Positions 43,603 to 52,820 are shown, counted from the first letter of the stretch. The stretch is 64,000 bases of DNA from Weissella ceti (GCF_018394055.1 NZ_CP074441.1:992001-1056000), one strand, 5' to 3'. Translations and numbers: made by a program. Notes: generated by a model from the sequence alone, not told the origin.

Positions 43603-43814
43603 GATATGCCTCCAATTAGTAATAGAATATCTTTCTTATGTCTCCTATTTTAACAAAATTACCGGTTTCGGGCTATAACTAACCCATAATTCCATGACTT
43701 TTTACGTCTATACCAAAACTTTAAAACAACTTAGTAAAACACTGGATTTTTTAATTAAACATTGGTAAAATGTTTTAAACACTTTAACAACCACATATTT
43801 TAAGGAGATTTACC

Positions 43815-44774
43815 ATGACGACTTTGACAGCGAGCATTGCAGGTTTCGACTTTGATGGCATTCTTTTGAATGCTGCTGGAATTAATTGCCAATCTATTGA
43901 GGAACTAGATCAAATCCGCACTGCACCTGGTGCGGCGAGCCTAGTAACTAAGACTGCAACACAACACCCTCGTAAGGGAAACGAAGGAATTCGTTATGCA
44001 GATATGCCATATGGTTCAATTAATTCAATGGGGTTGCCAAACTACGGTTTGGAATACTACATCGAATATGTTGAAAAGTATCAACATGAAAAGCCAATTT
44101 TCCTATCAACTGCAGGAATTACACATGATGAAATTTTGTACGCCATGCGTCGTATTCAAGAATCTGATTTCGATGGATTGATTGAATTGAACTTCTCATG
44201 CCCTAACGTGCCAGGAAAGCCACAAATTGGTTATGACTTTGCGACAACAGAAGCATTGCTAGAACAAATCTTTACCTTCTTCACAAAGCGTGTTGGGGTA
44301 AAGCTACCACCTTACTTTGATATCGCACACTTTGATCAAGTTGCTGAAATCTTGAACAAGTTCCCATTGGCATTCGTTAACTCAATTAACTCAATTGGTA
44401 ATGGTTTGACAATCGATCCTGAAACAGACACAGTGACTATCACACCTAAGGGTGGTTTTGGTGGCCTAGGTGGCGCAATTGCCAAGCCTACTGCCCTAGC
44501 CAACGTGCGTGCATTCCGTGAACGTCTACGTCCTGAAATTAAGGTAATTGGAACCGGTGGTGTAACAAACGGTCGTAACGTGTATGACTTGATTCTAGCT
44601 GGTGCCGAAATTGTTGAAATTGGAACAACATTGTATCAAGAAGGACCTGCCGTCTTTGAACGTTTGAACGCTGAATTGATTGAAGAAATGCAACGTCGTG
44701 GTTACGATGATTTGTCACAATTCCGTGGAAAACTAAAGACATTGCAAGCAGATCCAAACGCAAAAAACATCTAA
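43815..44774 (+). CDS. pyrD: Dihydroorotate oxidase A (class 1A DHOD)
   Basis: FMN enzyme that oxidises dihydroorotate to orotate with fumarate, in pyrimidine synthesis; cytosolic. The 319 residues include the catalytic Cys in LNFSCPNVPGKPQ (about 128-140), which distinguishes the class 1 enzymes from the Ser-using class 2, the NSINSIGNGL substrate segment, and the FMN-binding GTGGVTNGRN and EIGTTLYQEG near the end. No pyrK electron-transfer partner adjoins it, which supports the fumarate-dependent class 1A. The start follows AAGGAG. It stands apart from other pyr genes. Confidence 0.93.
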   Translation: MTTLTASIAGFDFDGILLNAAGINCQSIEELDQIRTAPGAASLVTKTATQHPRKGNEGIRYADMPYGSINSMGLPNYGLEYYIEYVEKYQHEKPIFLSTAGITHDEILYAMRRIQESDFDGLIELNFSCPNVPGKPQIGYDFATTEALLEQIFTFFTKRVGVKLPPYFDIAHFDQVAEILNKFPLAFVNSINSIGNGLTIDPETDTVTITPKGGFGGLGGAIAKPTALANVRAFRERLRPEIKVIGTGGVTNGRNVYDLILAGAEIVEIGTTLYQEGPAVFERLNAELIEEMQRRGYDDLSQFRGKLKTLQADPNAKNI

Positions 44775-44826
44775 TTGTTATTGCAAAGCTTTTGAGAACT
44801 AGATATACTTAATTGAAACGAATCGA

Positions 44827-44900
44827 CCATGCTGGGGTGCCGAAAGGCTGAGATAATACCCATGAACCTGATCCGGTTAGTACCGGCGTAGGAAGCTTGG
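44827..44900 (+). ncRNA. TPP riboswitch (THI element)
   Basis: Conserved parts are all present: GGGGTGC (44834-44840), CTGAGA (44848-44853), ACCC, GAACCTGATCCGGTTAGTAC and CGTAGG-AAGC, closed by P1 (CCATGC 44827-44832 with GCTTGG 44895-44900). It senses thiamine pyrophosphate and controls thiT by the terminator that follows. Confidence 0.95.
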
Positions 44901-44984
44901 TTTTGTTTATTAATATTGCTATTAAACAAAACCCCAGTGAATGAAACCCGTAGAAATACGGCTTGATTGACTGGGGTTTTTACT
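44899..44984 (+). terminator. Antiterminator/terminator pair of the TPP riboswitch
   Basis: GGTTTTGTTTA (44899-44909) pairs with TAAACAAAACC (44923-44933) as the antiterminator. The competing terminator uses AAACCCCAGT (44929-44938) with ACTGGGGTTTTT (44970-44981), with CCGTA-gaaa-TACGG inside. The antiterminator also overlaps the P1 3' strand, so TPP binding favours termination. Confidence 0.85.
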
Positions 44985-45068
44985 TTGCTCTTGGCTGTCG
45001 GTTCGTTAAATAAATGTTTCAACACTCGTTGAAATAAAAACATATGCCGCTCTAGGAGGAGTATTTTC

Positions 45069-45632
45069 ATGCAACAACGTAACATTCGGGTGACAATTGA
45101 AATTGCCATCTTTACTGCCTTGGCCATCGTTTTGGACCAAATCGTGCTATTCCGTATGCCACAAGGTGGAAGCATTTCTTTGGCCATGTTGCCAATCATT
45201 GTCATCGCCCTTCGTCGTGGAACAGCTGTTGGAATCACAACTGGTTTCTTGACAGGACTATTGAACTTCATCTTTGGGGGATTCTTCGTTAACATCTTCC
45301 AAATGCTTTTGGATTACCCATTAGCTGTGGCCGTTATCGGACTAGCTGGGGTCTACTCAAAGACACTACAAGCTCAATTGGCCAACAATCAATTGACTAA
45401 GGCTGCTATTTCAGGAAGTATCGCAACAATGATTAGTGGTGTTGCTGCACTAGTACCACATACAATTGCTGGTGTGGTTTTCTATGCGAGCTTTGCGCCA
45501 AAGAACCAATCAGTCTTGCTATACTCACTTGTATACAACGCAAGTTTCTTGATTCCAAAGGCGCTTGTGACACTTGTTGTGGTGGCAATCCTAATCATGA
45601 AGGCTCCTCGTATCTTCACAGATAACTTGTAA
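45069..45632 (+). CDS. thiT: Thiamine ECF transporter S-component ThiT
   Basis: Membrane substrate-binding subunit that delivers thiamine to the shared ECF energising module. The 187 residues have six hydrophobic helices, with the ThiT family's FRMPQGGSISLAMLP (the L1 loop after helix 1) and GGFFVNIFQMLLDYPLA. The TPP riboswitch directly upstream confirms the substrate class. The start follows GGAGGAG. A bidirectional terminator follows. EcfA, EcfA' and EcfT are not in the window. Confidence 0.95.
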   Translation: MQQRNIRVTIEIAIFTALAIVLDQIVLFRMPQGGSISLAMLPIIVIALRRGTAVGITTGFLTGLLNFIFGGFFVNIFQMLLDYPLAVAVIGLAGVYSKTLQAQLANNQLTKAAISGSIATMISGVAALVPHTIAGVVFYASFAPKNQSVLLYSLVYNASFLIPKALVTLVVVAILIMKAPRIFTDNL

Positions 45633-45662
45633 GAGCTCATTCACTTTTAAAATTAATCAAAA

Positions 45663-45697
45663 TAAAAAGACTGTCACAATTGTGGCAGTCTTTTTCG
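45663..45697. terminator. Bidirectional terminator between thiT and aroD
   Basis: AAAAAGACTG-CACA and TGTG-CAGTCTTTTT form the stem; A and T runs flank it on both sides. Confidence 0.85.
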
Positions 45698-45710
45698 TTA
45701 TCGTTCAAAT

Positions 45711-46451
45711 CTAATAATCGTTCAAATATGAATCAGCAAAGAATTTTGCTATGTCGTCGACTGATAATTGTCCAGGCGCAGATGCTTGCCCTGCTTGGGC
45801 AAATGTTAATTGAGAGCCATGACGAAACCCTTCTAGTCGGGTTCGGCTTCCTGCATCCCCCATCGCCATCGTAATTAATGGCATCTCACATTGTTGAAAA
45901 AGAGCTTTTGTTTCAGCTAACAGCATATTGGCTTGATCTTCATTTTCCGCCATTACAGCATATTTAATCACATCTACTGGCATGTCAGCTAACTCAAACA
46001 GCCGTTGATGTAGATTACTTGGATATTGCCAATCATGTCGTGAACCAATAACCGTAACGCCTTGCGCTTTCGCAAATGCACGCGTCGTCATTTGATCATC
46101 TAACACGTTAGTTTCAATATCAATCGCTGCAATCCCTGCCTCAATTGCTGCATAATAGACAGCTTGATAGTCATGGGCATTGTAGTTTTTTAAGCCCCCC
46201 TCTTCACGTGTACGCCATGTAAAGATAATTGGTCTTTGACTCACTACCATTACCTCTTTAATGACTGCAACAGTTAGGGTTCTCAAATCTTGCCAGGCAT
46301 CAATGCGCCATTCAAGCACATCTACTCGCTCATCAATACCCGCTTGCAGATAGCCCTTCGTTTCTGACGCATCCTTCACTTGCATCGCAATCGCAATTAG
46401 TGGTCTCTCTTGCTGTCGCACTAGTTTACCGATTTGTAATTGACTACTCAT
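45711..46451 (-). CDS. aroD: 3-dehydroquinate dehydratase, type I
   Basis: Third step of the shikimate pathway, dehydrating 3-dehydroquinate through a Lys Schiff base. The 246 residues from ATG 46451 (MSSQLQIGKLV; GAGG seven bases upstream, inside aroK) include DVLEWRID (about 43-50), the catalytic His in GSRHDWQYP and the Schiff-base Lys in DVIKYAVMAEN (about 155). The start overlaps the aroK stop by 8 bases. It is the last gene of the aro operon. Confidence 0.93.
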   Translation of the reverse strand: MSSQLQIGKLVRQQERPLIAIAMQVKDASETKGYLQAGIDERVDVLEWRIDAWQDLRTLTVAVIKEVMVVSQRPIIFTWRTREEGGLKNYNAHDYQAVYYAAIEAGIAAIDIETNVLDDQMTTRAFAKAQGVTVIGSRHDWQYPSNLHQRLFELADMPVDVIKYAVMAENEDQANMLLAETKALFQQCEMPLITMAMGDAGSRTRLEGFRHGSQLTFAQAGQASAPGQLSVDDIAKFFADSYLNDY

Positions 46452-46956
46452 AGTGCGCCTCATAGTGTTCAATAATTTCAGACACAATTTCTTGTGGCGT
46501 CTTACCATCAGTATGGATGGTCACATTAGCTGCCGCTTCATACTTTGGTAAACGACTACGCCATAACACACCAATTTCAGACAAACTGCTATTGCGCAGG
46601 ATGGGACGATCCATATCATCCACAATACGCTCCATCGTCTGACCAAATCCACCAGACAAATAATACACTGGCGCAGGATTATCATATAAACGTTCACGAT
46701 TGACGGTCGTTTCTACGACTCCGCCACCAGTCGCCAAGATACCTTCCTGTTGCAATGCTTTTTGGACGATATTTTTTTCTAACATTCGAAAGGCAGTTTC
46801 ACCCTTTGCTGAGAAGATTTCACCTGGTGTTTGCCCGGTTTCTTCGGCAATCATTACGTCAGTATCTAGCATTGGTACGTTCAATTGTTGACTTAGGAGT
46901 TCAGCGGTTGTTGTTTTTCCCGCTCCCATAAAGCCAATTAGGATCAATTTACTCAT
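46444..46956 (-). CDS. aroK: Shikimate kinase
   Basis: Phosphorylates shikimate. The 170 residues show Walker A GFMGAGKTT (about 8-16), DTDVMIAE with the shikimate-binding Asp, the F-R region AFRMLE, and TGGGVVET (about 77-84). The lid Arg appears in RPILRNSS. The start follows GAAAGGAAGCAGTC. It overlaps aroD downstream and lies 21 bases after aroA. Confidence 0.93.
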   Translation of the reverse strand: MSKLILIGFMGAGKTTTAELLSQQLNVPMLDTDVMIAEETGQTPGEIFSAKGETAFRMLEKNIVQKALQQEGILATGGGVVETTVNRERLYDNPAPVYYLSGGFGQTMERIVDDMDRPILRNSSLSEIGVLWRSRLPKYEAAANVTIHTDGKTPQEIVSEIIEHYEAHYE

Positions 46957-46977
46957 GACTGCTTCCTTTCGTTAGAA

Positions 46978-48270
46978 TTATTTTTTAAGTCGTGCTAAGT
47001 CTGTAAAGAAACTTGGATAGGACACATTCACAATGTCACCATCTGCCAAGATAACCTCACCATCCGTGATTAACGCTGCAATACTTAACATCATGGCAAT
47101 GCGATGATCATCATAGACGTCCACCACTGTTGGTTCGTTAACTCGCAACGGCGTCCCCCCATGGACAATGAACCCATCTGGCTGTTCTTCAATGTTGGCA
47201 CCTAATTTGTTCAATTCATTAGTCACTGCCGCGATACGGTCTGATTCTTTCACACGTAATTCGCCGGCTCCCGTAACAACTGTTGTCCCGGTCGCTTGTG
47301 TTGCAGCTAAGACCAAAAGTGGTAATTCATCAACCGCACTTGGAATATCTTCGGCGGTTACTTCAATCGCAGACAACTGTTGTGTTTGTACCGTTAAGTC
47401 CATCACTGGTTCGACGTCATTAGACGTCACTAAGTTTGGAAATGTTGCTCCCATTCGTTCAAAAAGACGCAATAACCCAATTCGAGTTGGATTAACCCCA
47501 ACTTGTTCAATCGTAATCTGACTATTGGGCACTAACAGACCTGCTGTTAGCCAAAAAGCCGCTGATGACATATCACCCGGAACATTAATATCCGTCCCTG
47601 CTAATTGTTGCCCACCAGACACACTAATCGCATGGTTTTCAACGACCACTTGTACGCCAAATTGTCGCAACATACGTTCAGTATGATCGCGTGTCGCAAT
47701 TGGTTCAATAACAGTTGTTGTACCTTCTGCTTGTAATCCGGCTAATAAAATTGCACTTTTAACTTGGGCTGATGCCATGGGTAAAGTATAGGTCATCCCC
47801 TTTAAATGTGTTGATCCGTTAGTGGTTACTGGCAAGACAGCTGTTTCCTCTGCTAGTTCCAATCCCATTGAATGCAATGGATCTAATACACGTGCTAATG
47901 GACGCTTAGATAGACTAGCGTCCCCAACAAAGGTTAGTGGAAATTGTTGCCCTGCAAGCAGTCCCATCAGCAAACGAGTCGTTGTTCCTGAATTCCCCAT
48001 ATCCAATGGTTGGTACGGCTCAGACAAGCCTTGGAATCCTTTACCTATAATTGTCCAGAGACCATTGTGTTCTGTGATTGAAATATCCATGGTACTAAAC
48101 GCCGCAATCGTACTTTTAACATCAGCAGACTCTAACAGTCCTTTGACCGTTGTCACACCATTAGCGACACTTCCAAACATTACTGAACGGTGTGAGATAC
48201 TCTTATCCCCAGGCACACGGACAGTCCCTTGCAATCCATGTTGTGCTTGTTTCAATGTAAGTTGCGCCAT
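46978..48270 (-). CDS. aroA: 3-phosphoshikimate 1-carboxyvinyltransferase (EPSP synthase)
   Basis: Joins phosphoenolpyruvate to shikimate-3-phosphate. The 430 residues carry PGDKSISHRSVM (about 19-30), LDMGNSGTTTRLLMG (about 90-104), a GDMSSAAFWL motif and the late RVKESDRIA. The 90s loop reads NSGTTTR, where many enzymes have NAGTAMR. That puts it in the class II-like group typical of Gram-positives. It overlaps the aroC stop by one base. Confidence 0.95.
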   Translation of the reverse strand: MAQLTLKQAQHGLQGTVRVPGDKSISHRSVMFGSVANGVTTVKGLLESADVKSTIAAFSTMDISITEHNGLWTIIGKGFQGLSEPYQPLDMGNSGTTTRLLMGLLAGQQFPLTFVGDASLSKRPLARVLDPLHSMGLELAEETAVLPVTTNGSTHLKGMTYTLPMASAQVKSAILLAGLQAEGTTTVIEPIATRDHTERMLRQFGVQVVVENHAISVSGGQQLAGTDINVPGDMSSAAFWLTAGLLVPNSQITIEQVGVNPTRIGLLRLFERMGATFPNLVTSNDVEPVMDLTVQTQQLSAIEVTAEDIPSAVDELPLLVLAATQATGTTVVTGAGELRVKESDRIAAVTNELNKLGANIEEQPDGFIVHGGTPLRVNEPTVVDVYDDHRIAMMLSIAALITDGEVILADGDIVNVSYPSFFTDLARLKK

Positions 48271-49448
48271 TAGAATTCTCGTACAGTTTCACGATATGCA
48301 GCAACTTGCGCAATCAATGTATCCATGTTGTCAGCATCGAACTTATCTAAAATTGCCTTGGCTAGTTCAATTGCGACCATCGCTTCCGCAATTACAACCG
48401 CTGCGGGAACCGCCGTTGTATCTGAGCGTTCAATAGAAGCACGGTGGTTTTCGTGCGTATCAATATCGACACTTTGCATGGGACGGTATAGCGTTGGAAT
48501 TGGCTTAACGACTCCCTTAACGACAATCATCTCACCGTTGGTCATCCCGCCTTCAAAGCCACCTAAATTATTTGAGCCACGATAGAAACCACGTTCTTCA
48601 GTCCAGAAAATTTCATCCATGACTTCACTACCAAACTTTTCAGCATTGGCAAAGCCACCACCGAATTCAACCCCTTTGAATGCATTAATCCCTAGAATTG
48701 CTTGCCCGATTTTGGCATCTAACTTGGCATCTGCCGAGACGTAAGATCCTAATCCAACGGGGACACCGGTCGCCATCACTTGTACTGTTCCACCAACCGT
48801 ATTACGGTCTAGTTTCGTGGCGTCTAACATTTCACGCATCTTCGCATCTACGTCAGCATCTAATGTACGTGTTTCGAATTGTTCACTGACCTCACGCATA
48901 GCCGCAAGATTCGGGAAGTCCAATAACTTATCTGTATTCGTCCAAACTGGTCCGACATTTAATACAATTCCATGCACATCAATGTCCAACAACTTTAGTA
49001 GCTTACGTGCCACTGCTCCGACTGCCACGCGCATGACTGTTTCACGGGCTGATGAGCGCTCTAAAACATTACGTAAATCGTTCTTATGTCCGTACTTAAT
49101 TCCACCCACCAAATCTGCATGACCAGGCCGTGGTCGCAAAACTTTACGTGTTGAGTTTTCAGGCGTTTCTACCGCATCTGGATCCATGATGGCTGTCCAG
49201 TTATTGTGATCATCATTGTGTACATTCAATGCAATTGGTGATCCCAAGGTCATTTGATGGCGGACACCACCCATAATCGTCACATTATCTTTTTCAATAA
49301 GTTGACGTGCACCACGTCCATAACCACGTTGACGACGGTGTAATTCATGATTAATATCTTCTGCTGAAAGTGGCATTCCCGCCGGGATACCTTCTAAAAT
49401 AGCGACCTCTTCTGGGCCATGGCTTTCGCCTGCTGTCATATAACGCAT
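48270..49448 (-). CDS. aroC: Chorismate synthase
   Basis: Makes chorismate from EPSP using reduced FMN. The 392 residues begin MRYMTAGESHG (the His is part of signature 1) and continue with RRQRGYGRGARQLIEKD (signature 1 basic cluster), the FEGGMTNGE loop and the late RSDTTAVPAAVVIAEAM. Full length for the monofunctional type. The gap to aroB upstream is two bases and aroA overlaps by one. Confidence 0.96.
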   Translation of the reverse strand: MRYMTAGESHGPEEVAILEGIPAGMPLSAEDINHELHRRQRGYGRGARQLIEKDNVTIMGGVRHQMTLGSPIALNVHNDDHNNWTAIMDPDAVETPENSTRKVLRPRPGHADLVGGIKYGHKNDLRNVLERSSARETVMRVAVGAVARKLLKLLDIDVHGIVLNVGPVWTNTDKLLDFPNLAAMREVSEQFETRTLDADVDAKMREMLDATKLDRNTVGGTVQVMATGVPVGLGSYVSADAKLDAKIGQAILGINAFKGVEFGGGFANAEKFGSEVMDEIFWTEERGFYRGSNNLGGFEGGMTNGEMIVVKGVVKPIPTLYRPMQSVDIDTHENHRASIERSDTTAVPAAVVIAEAMVAIELAKAILDKFDADNMDTLIAQVAAYRETVREF

Positions 49449-49450
49449 AA

Positions 49451-50512
49451 TTAAATTCCTTCAATAAAATCTGACAAGTGATCCATTGTCTTCTTCAACA
49501 AGACCGGCTCACCAATTTTTTTCAAACCAATCAATTCAATTTGTTGACCACGATGTTTTTTATCGTGACGCAATGTCTCTGTAAAATCAGGATGATTAAA
49601 TAACTCTGAAAAGACAGGCAGATTAACTGCCTGAATCCGCTTCACAAGTGCATCTGTTGTTCCGACTTCTGTATACCCATCTCGTTCAAAACGATCAGAC
49701 ATTGTTACCATACCAATCGCAATTGCTTCACCATGACGTAGCTTACCGTTTGAAAGCAATTCAATTGCATGGCCAAAGGTATGGCCAAAATTCAAAATTT
49801 GACGTTGCCCATTGTCAAATACATCAGATTCCACAATTTGCTTTTTAAAACGAATAGATGCATCAATCAACGGCATTTGATGTTCCCGTACATCATCTAG
49901 TGATTTAATTGCTTCAGTCATATCCGCAAAAACACCACCAGCTAATACACTCATCTTGATGATTTCTGCATACCCCGCAGCGTAATCACGAGTTGTCATT
50001 GTGGTCAAAACTGTGGGATCAATTAAGACCAAATCTGGTTGGTAGAATGTTCCCACGACATTTTTAATGCCTGCTAGATTCAACGCAGTCTTACCACCGA
50101 TACTAGCATCTACTTGTGCTAATAATGAAGTTGGCATTTGAATTAAGCTAACCCCACGCATATATAGTGATGCAATCACGCCAGCCAAATCAGTTACAAC
50201 TCCACCACCTAACGCAAAGACACCATCAGTACGGGTGAAGCCTAATTCAGTCATGCGGACCAAAATCTTCTCAGCAACTGTCATCGACTTGGCACCTTCA
50301 CCAGCCGTGACGGTTGTTGCTGTGACTGTGAAGCCAGCATCACGTAAACTTTTTGATACTTCATCCAGATATAGTGGTGCAACATGATGATCAGTAATAA
50401 TCATAATTTGACGTGGCGACCACACTTCGGCTACTTTTTCTCCCAAATGTTCGCGCAATCCATTTTCGAGCAAAATTTCATACGACTTGTCTTGTGTATT
50501 GACAATAATCAT
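49451..50512 (-). CDS. aroB: 3-dehydroquinate synthase
   Basis: Cyclises DAHP to 3-dehydroquinate, NAD- and metal-dependent. The 353 residues contain the NAD site with ALGGGVVTDLAGVIASLYMRG (GGG about 102-104), a PTSLLAQVDASIGGKTALN stretch (written in family alignments as signature 2) and the metal ligands in LNFGHTFGHAIE and LRHGEAIAIG. One base separates it from the DAHP synthase gene. Confidence 0.95.
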   Translation of the reverse strand: MIIVNTQDKSYEILLENGLREHLGEKVAEVWSPRQIMIITDHHVAPLYLDEVSKSLRDAGFTVTATTVTAGEGAKSMTVAEKILVRMTELGFTRTDGVFALGGGVVTDLAGVIASLYMRGVSLIQMPTSLLAQVDASIGGKTALNLAGIKNVVGTFYQPDLVLIDPTVLTTMTTRDYAAGYAEIIKMSVLAGGVFADMTEAIKSLDDVREHQMPLIDASIRFKKQIVESDVFDNGQRQILNFGHTFGHAIELLSNGKLRHGEAIAIGMVTMSDRFERDGYTEVGTTDALVKRIQAVNLPVFSELFNHPDFTETLRHDKKHRGQQIELIGLKKIGEPVLLKKTMDHLSDFIEGI

Positions 50513-50513
50513 T

Positions 50514-51512
50514 TTATCCCTCCACTAAATCGTGAATTTGGCGAATCCCTGGTAATGCTTCGGCTAACACTTTTGGCGTAATCGCTTGGGCACCATCGAC
50601 AAACGCCGCGTCAGGTTGTTCGTGCATTTCAAACATAACCCCTTGTGCACCAGCCGCTACCGCAGCACGTGCTCCAGGAATGACCAAATTGCGCTTACCT
50701 GTGGCATGTGATGAATCAACTAAAATTGGTAAGTGTGTCAATTCACGCAATACCGGCACAGCCATCACATCTAACGTATTTCGTGTGTACTTGGCATCAA
50801 ATGTACGGACACCACGTTCAATTAGAAAGACATTTGGATTCCCATAGGCCATGATGTATTCCGCGGCATTCAGTAAATCGTCAATGGTTGCAGACATCCC
50901 ACGCTTCAATCCAACTGGCTTAGTTTGTTGTCCCAATACCTTCAACAAACTAAAGTTCTGCATATTACGTGCCCCAACTTGAAAAATATCAGTGTACTTA
51001 TCAACCAATTCAAAATCTTGTGTCGACATAATTTCAGTCATCATATCCAATTCCGCAGCGTCTGCTGCTTCGCGATGATAAACAAGACCTTCTTCCCCTA
51101 AGCCTTGGAAACTATATGGATTGGTACGTGGCTTGAATGATCCGCCACGTAGAATTGTACTTCCCATGTCTTTGACGTTTTGCGCCATCAAGTGAATATG
51201 CGCATTATTTTCAACTGAATCAGGTCCTGCGATAACCGTCAAATTGTCGCCACCAATATTGCTGTGCTTGGTTTCAATAACTGTGTCTTCTGGATGAAAG
51301 GCACGTGACACTTGCACAGCGTTCGCTGGTGCTAATTCAATCTCAATATCAGCTGGTAATTCTGATTGAATCATTTCTGGTAAGTCTTGTACCTGCTTAT
51401 ATCCAGCAACTGCGACTCGATTCAAATGAACAAAGACATTTTGCACGCCTAATTCAAGTAATTTATCCGCAACACGTTGTGCTTCTTCATTCGTACGAAA
51501 AATAATTATCAT
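50514..51512 (-). CDS. DAHP synthase with N-terminal regulatory domain (type I beta)
   Basis: First step of the shikimate pathway, from erythrose-4-phosphate and PEP. The 332 residues from ATG 51512 (MIIIFRTNEE; AAAGGATTATT upstream) have a ferredoxin-like N-terminal domain (about 1-70), the feedback-sensing part in the Thermotoga-type enzyme, then the barrel with VIAGPDSVEN, RGGSFKPRTNPYSFQGLG (PEP site), a QVGARNMQN segment and a late DSSHATGKR. The longer frame to 51596 overlaps aroE and lacks a ribosome site. Symbols aroF or aroG are used for different subfamilies, so none is given. Confidence 0.92.
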   Translation of the reverse strand: MIIIFRTNEEAQRVADKLLELGVQNVFVHLNRVAVAGYKQVQDLPEMIQSELPADIEIELAPANAVQVSRAFHPEDTVIETKHSNIGGDNLTVIAGPDSVENNAHIHLMAQNVKDMGSTILRGGSFKPRTNPYSFQGLGEEGLVYHREAADAAELDMMTEIMSTQDFELVDKYTDIFQVGARNMQNFSLLKVLGQQTKPVGLKRGMSATIDDLLNAAEYIMAYGNPNVFLIERGVRTFDAKYTRNTLDVMAVPVLRELTHLPILVDSSHATGKRNLVIPGARAAVAAGAQGVMFEMHEQPDAAFVDGAQAITPKVLAEALPGIRQIHDLVEG

Positions 51513-51522
51513 AATAATCCTT

Positions 51523-52332
51523 TCACTCTTGACTCGTCTCAATGATCGCTTTTGCCATACTGTCTCGATCAGGGGCTGCCTGAATCCATTTTTCATGACT
51601 TAAAATTGCCTGTCCCAATAACATTGCTTTTCCGTCCATCAAGGTTCTTTTCTCTCCTTGCCCTTGAGTCAAAAAAGGTGTTGCTGATTGGCCATACTTT
51701 AAATCAATCAACTTAACATCTGATTTTAATTGTGCAATTTGTTCCTCAATTAATACCGATTGGTCATTAGTTAAGCCCTGAGAGGTTGCATCAATGACGA
51801 CATCTACCATTCCCCAGTCTTCAAATGTTGCTAAGTCTTTTAATTCGGTCTGTGTTAACTGCCAAACACTTTGCTCATATGCCGGAAAATTCGCACTACG
51901 TCGATTTAATACCTGTAAATGAACATGTTCAGGTTTTGTTGCCATAATGGCACGTGCCGCACCACCACAACCAATCATAACTACAGTTTGGTTCCCATCT
52001 ATACCACTTGTGTCCCAAAAACCTTCACCATCAGTTGAATCACCAAACAGATCACCATTTGGTAGACGATAAACTGTATTCACTGCCTGAATCTTTTCTG
52101 CTGCTTCCGTTACTCCATCTAAATACGGAATAATGGCTTGTTTATATGGCGTTGTCACGTTTAACCCACTATACGTTTGCAGTATGTCTATAATTTCAGC
52201 GGCAAAGTCATCCGGATGAACAGGGATTAATTCATACGTATACTCTAGTCCTTCTGCATTAAACCCAGCATTATGAATTGCTGGTGAAAGTGAGTGATCG
52301 ATTGGCCAACCAATTAATCCAAATTGTTCCAT
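51523..52332 (-). CDS. aroE: Shikimate dehydrogenase
   Basis: NADPH-dependent reduction of 3-dehydroshikimate. The 269 residues carry SLSPAIHNAGF (about 14-24), the catalytic Lys in NVTTPYKQAI (about 59-68), TDGEGFWD, the nucleotide loop GCGGAARAI (about 122-130) and a NRRS segment. It leads the operon; the gap to DAHP synthase is 10 bases. The start follows AAAGGAGAGAG. A promoter-like -10 is 56-61 bases upstream. Confidence 0.93.
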   Translation of the reverse strand: MEQFGLIGWPIDHSLSPAIHNAGFNAEGLEYTYELIPVHPDDFAAEIIDILQTYSGLNVTTPYKQAIIPYLDGVTEAAEKIQAVNTVYRLPNGDLFGDSTDGEGFWDTSGIDGNQTVVMIGCGGAARAIMATKPEHVHLQVLNRRSANFPAYEQSVWQLTQTELKDLATFEDWGMVDVVIDATSQGLTNDQSVLIEEQIAQLKSDVKLIDLKYGQSATPFLTQGQGEKRTLMDGKAMLLGQAILSHEKWIQAAPDRDSMAKAIIETSQE

Positions 52333-52387
52333 AATCTCTCTCCTTTAAGCAGAATGTGTCCGATTTTACTTACTTCTAATTAAATTG

Positions 52388-52393
52388 ATTATA
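52388..52393 (-). promoter_or_regulatory. Candidate -10 of the aro operon
   Basis: TATAAT on the minus strand (52393-52388). No convincing -35 at 16-18 bases, so this is a weak call. No T-box or tryptophan-type leader is seen. Confidence 0.4.
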
Positions 52394-52467
52394 CCGTAAA
52401 AATGAGCGCTATACATGTCTGCGGCTTTAAATTCATAAAGTCTTCAAGTATTTCATTTTAATTAAAC

Positions 52468-52500
52468 AAAAAAGCTGTTGGTATAAACCCAACAGCTTTT
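52468..52500 (-). terminator. Terminator of the HicB-like gene
   Basis: AAAAGCTGTTGG / CCAACAGCTTTT stem (minus strand) with a short loop, then a run of U. Confidence 0.85.
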
Positions 52501-52504
52501 CGAC

Positions 52505-52771
52505 TTAATTATTCTGCTTAACAACAGGAATATAAACAACTTGGTCTGACGTAGACAAAACCCATTCTTCTAGATCCATTACTTCTGGCAATACTGTATC
52601 TTCTAGCATCGTCCACAATGCATCAGTCGCTTGTTCTACTGCCATGTTGAAGTCATCACCTTGCGTAACCATCCCCGGAATATTTGGGGAAGTCACCACA
52701 AAATAGTGTCCATCCTCATCATTCCTTTCCGAAAAAATTGTCGGATAACGAATTATTTCTTGTTTCATCAT
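52505..52771 (-). CDS. HicB-like protein, no HicA partner
   Basis: 88 residues from ATG 52771 (MKQEIIRYP, the preceding ATG also possible). The RNase H-like HicB fold is suggested by PTIFSERNDEDGHYFVVTSPNIPGM, then GDDFNMAVEQATDALW. No C-terminal DNA-binding part and no HicA gene is near, so a complete toxin-antitoxin pair is not supported. It follows the SemiSWEET gene closely and ends at a terminator. Stand-alone HicB-like proteins are common in LAB and their role is unknown. Confidence 0.7.
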   Translation of the reverse strand: MMKQEIIRYPTIFSERNDEDGHYFVVTSPNIPGMVTQGDDFNMAVEQATDALWTMLEDTVLPEVMDLEEWVLSTSDQVVYIPVVKQNN

Positions 52772-52820
52772 ATTTGGTTCCCATCTGCTTTTACTTGAAA
52801 CCAATACTAAATTTCTTGGC

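Noticed and set aside
44771-45295. 174-codon minus-strand frame over the TPP riboswitch and thiT
   Set aside because: It covers a riboswitch on the other strand and the thiT reading frame; the protein is not family-like.
47822-48436. 204-codon plus-strand frame opposite aroA/aroC
   Set aside because: Shadow of two well-supported genes; composition typical of antisense frames.
52505-52771. HicAB toxin-antitoxin pair
   Set aside because: Only the HicB-like half is present; no HicA-sized gene with a dsRBD-like fold next to it.
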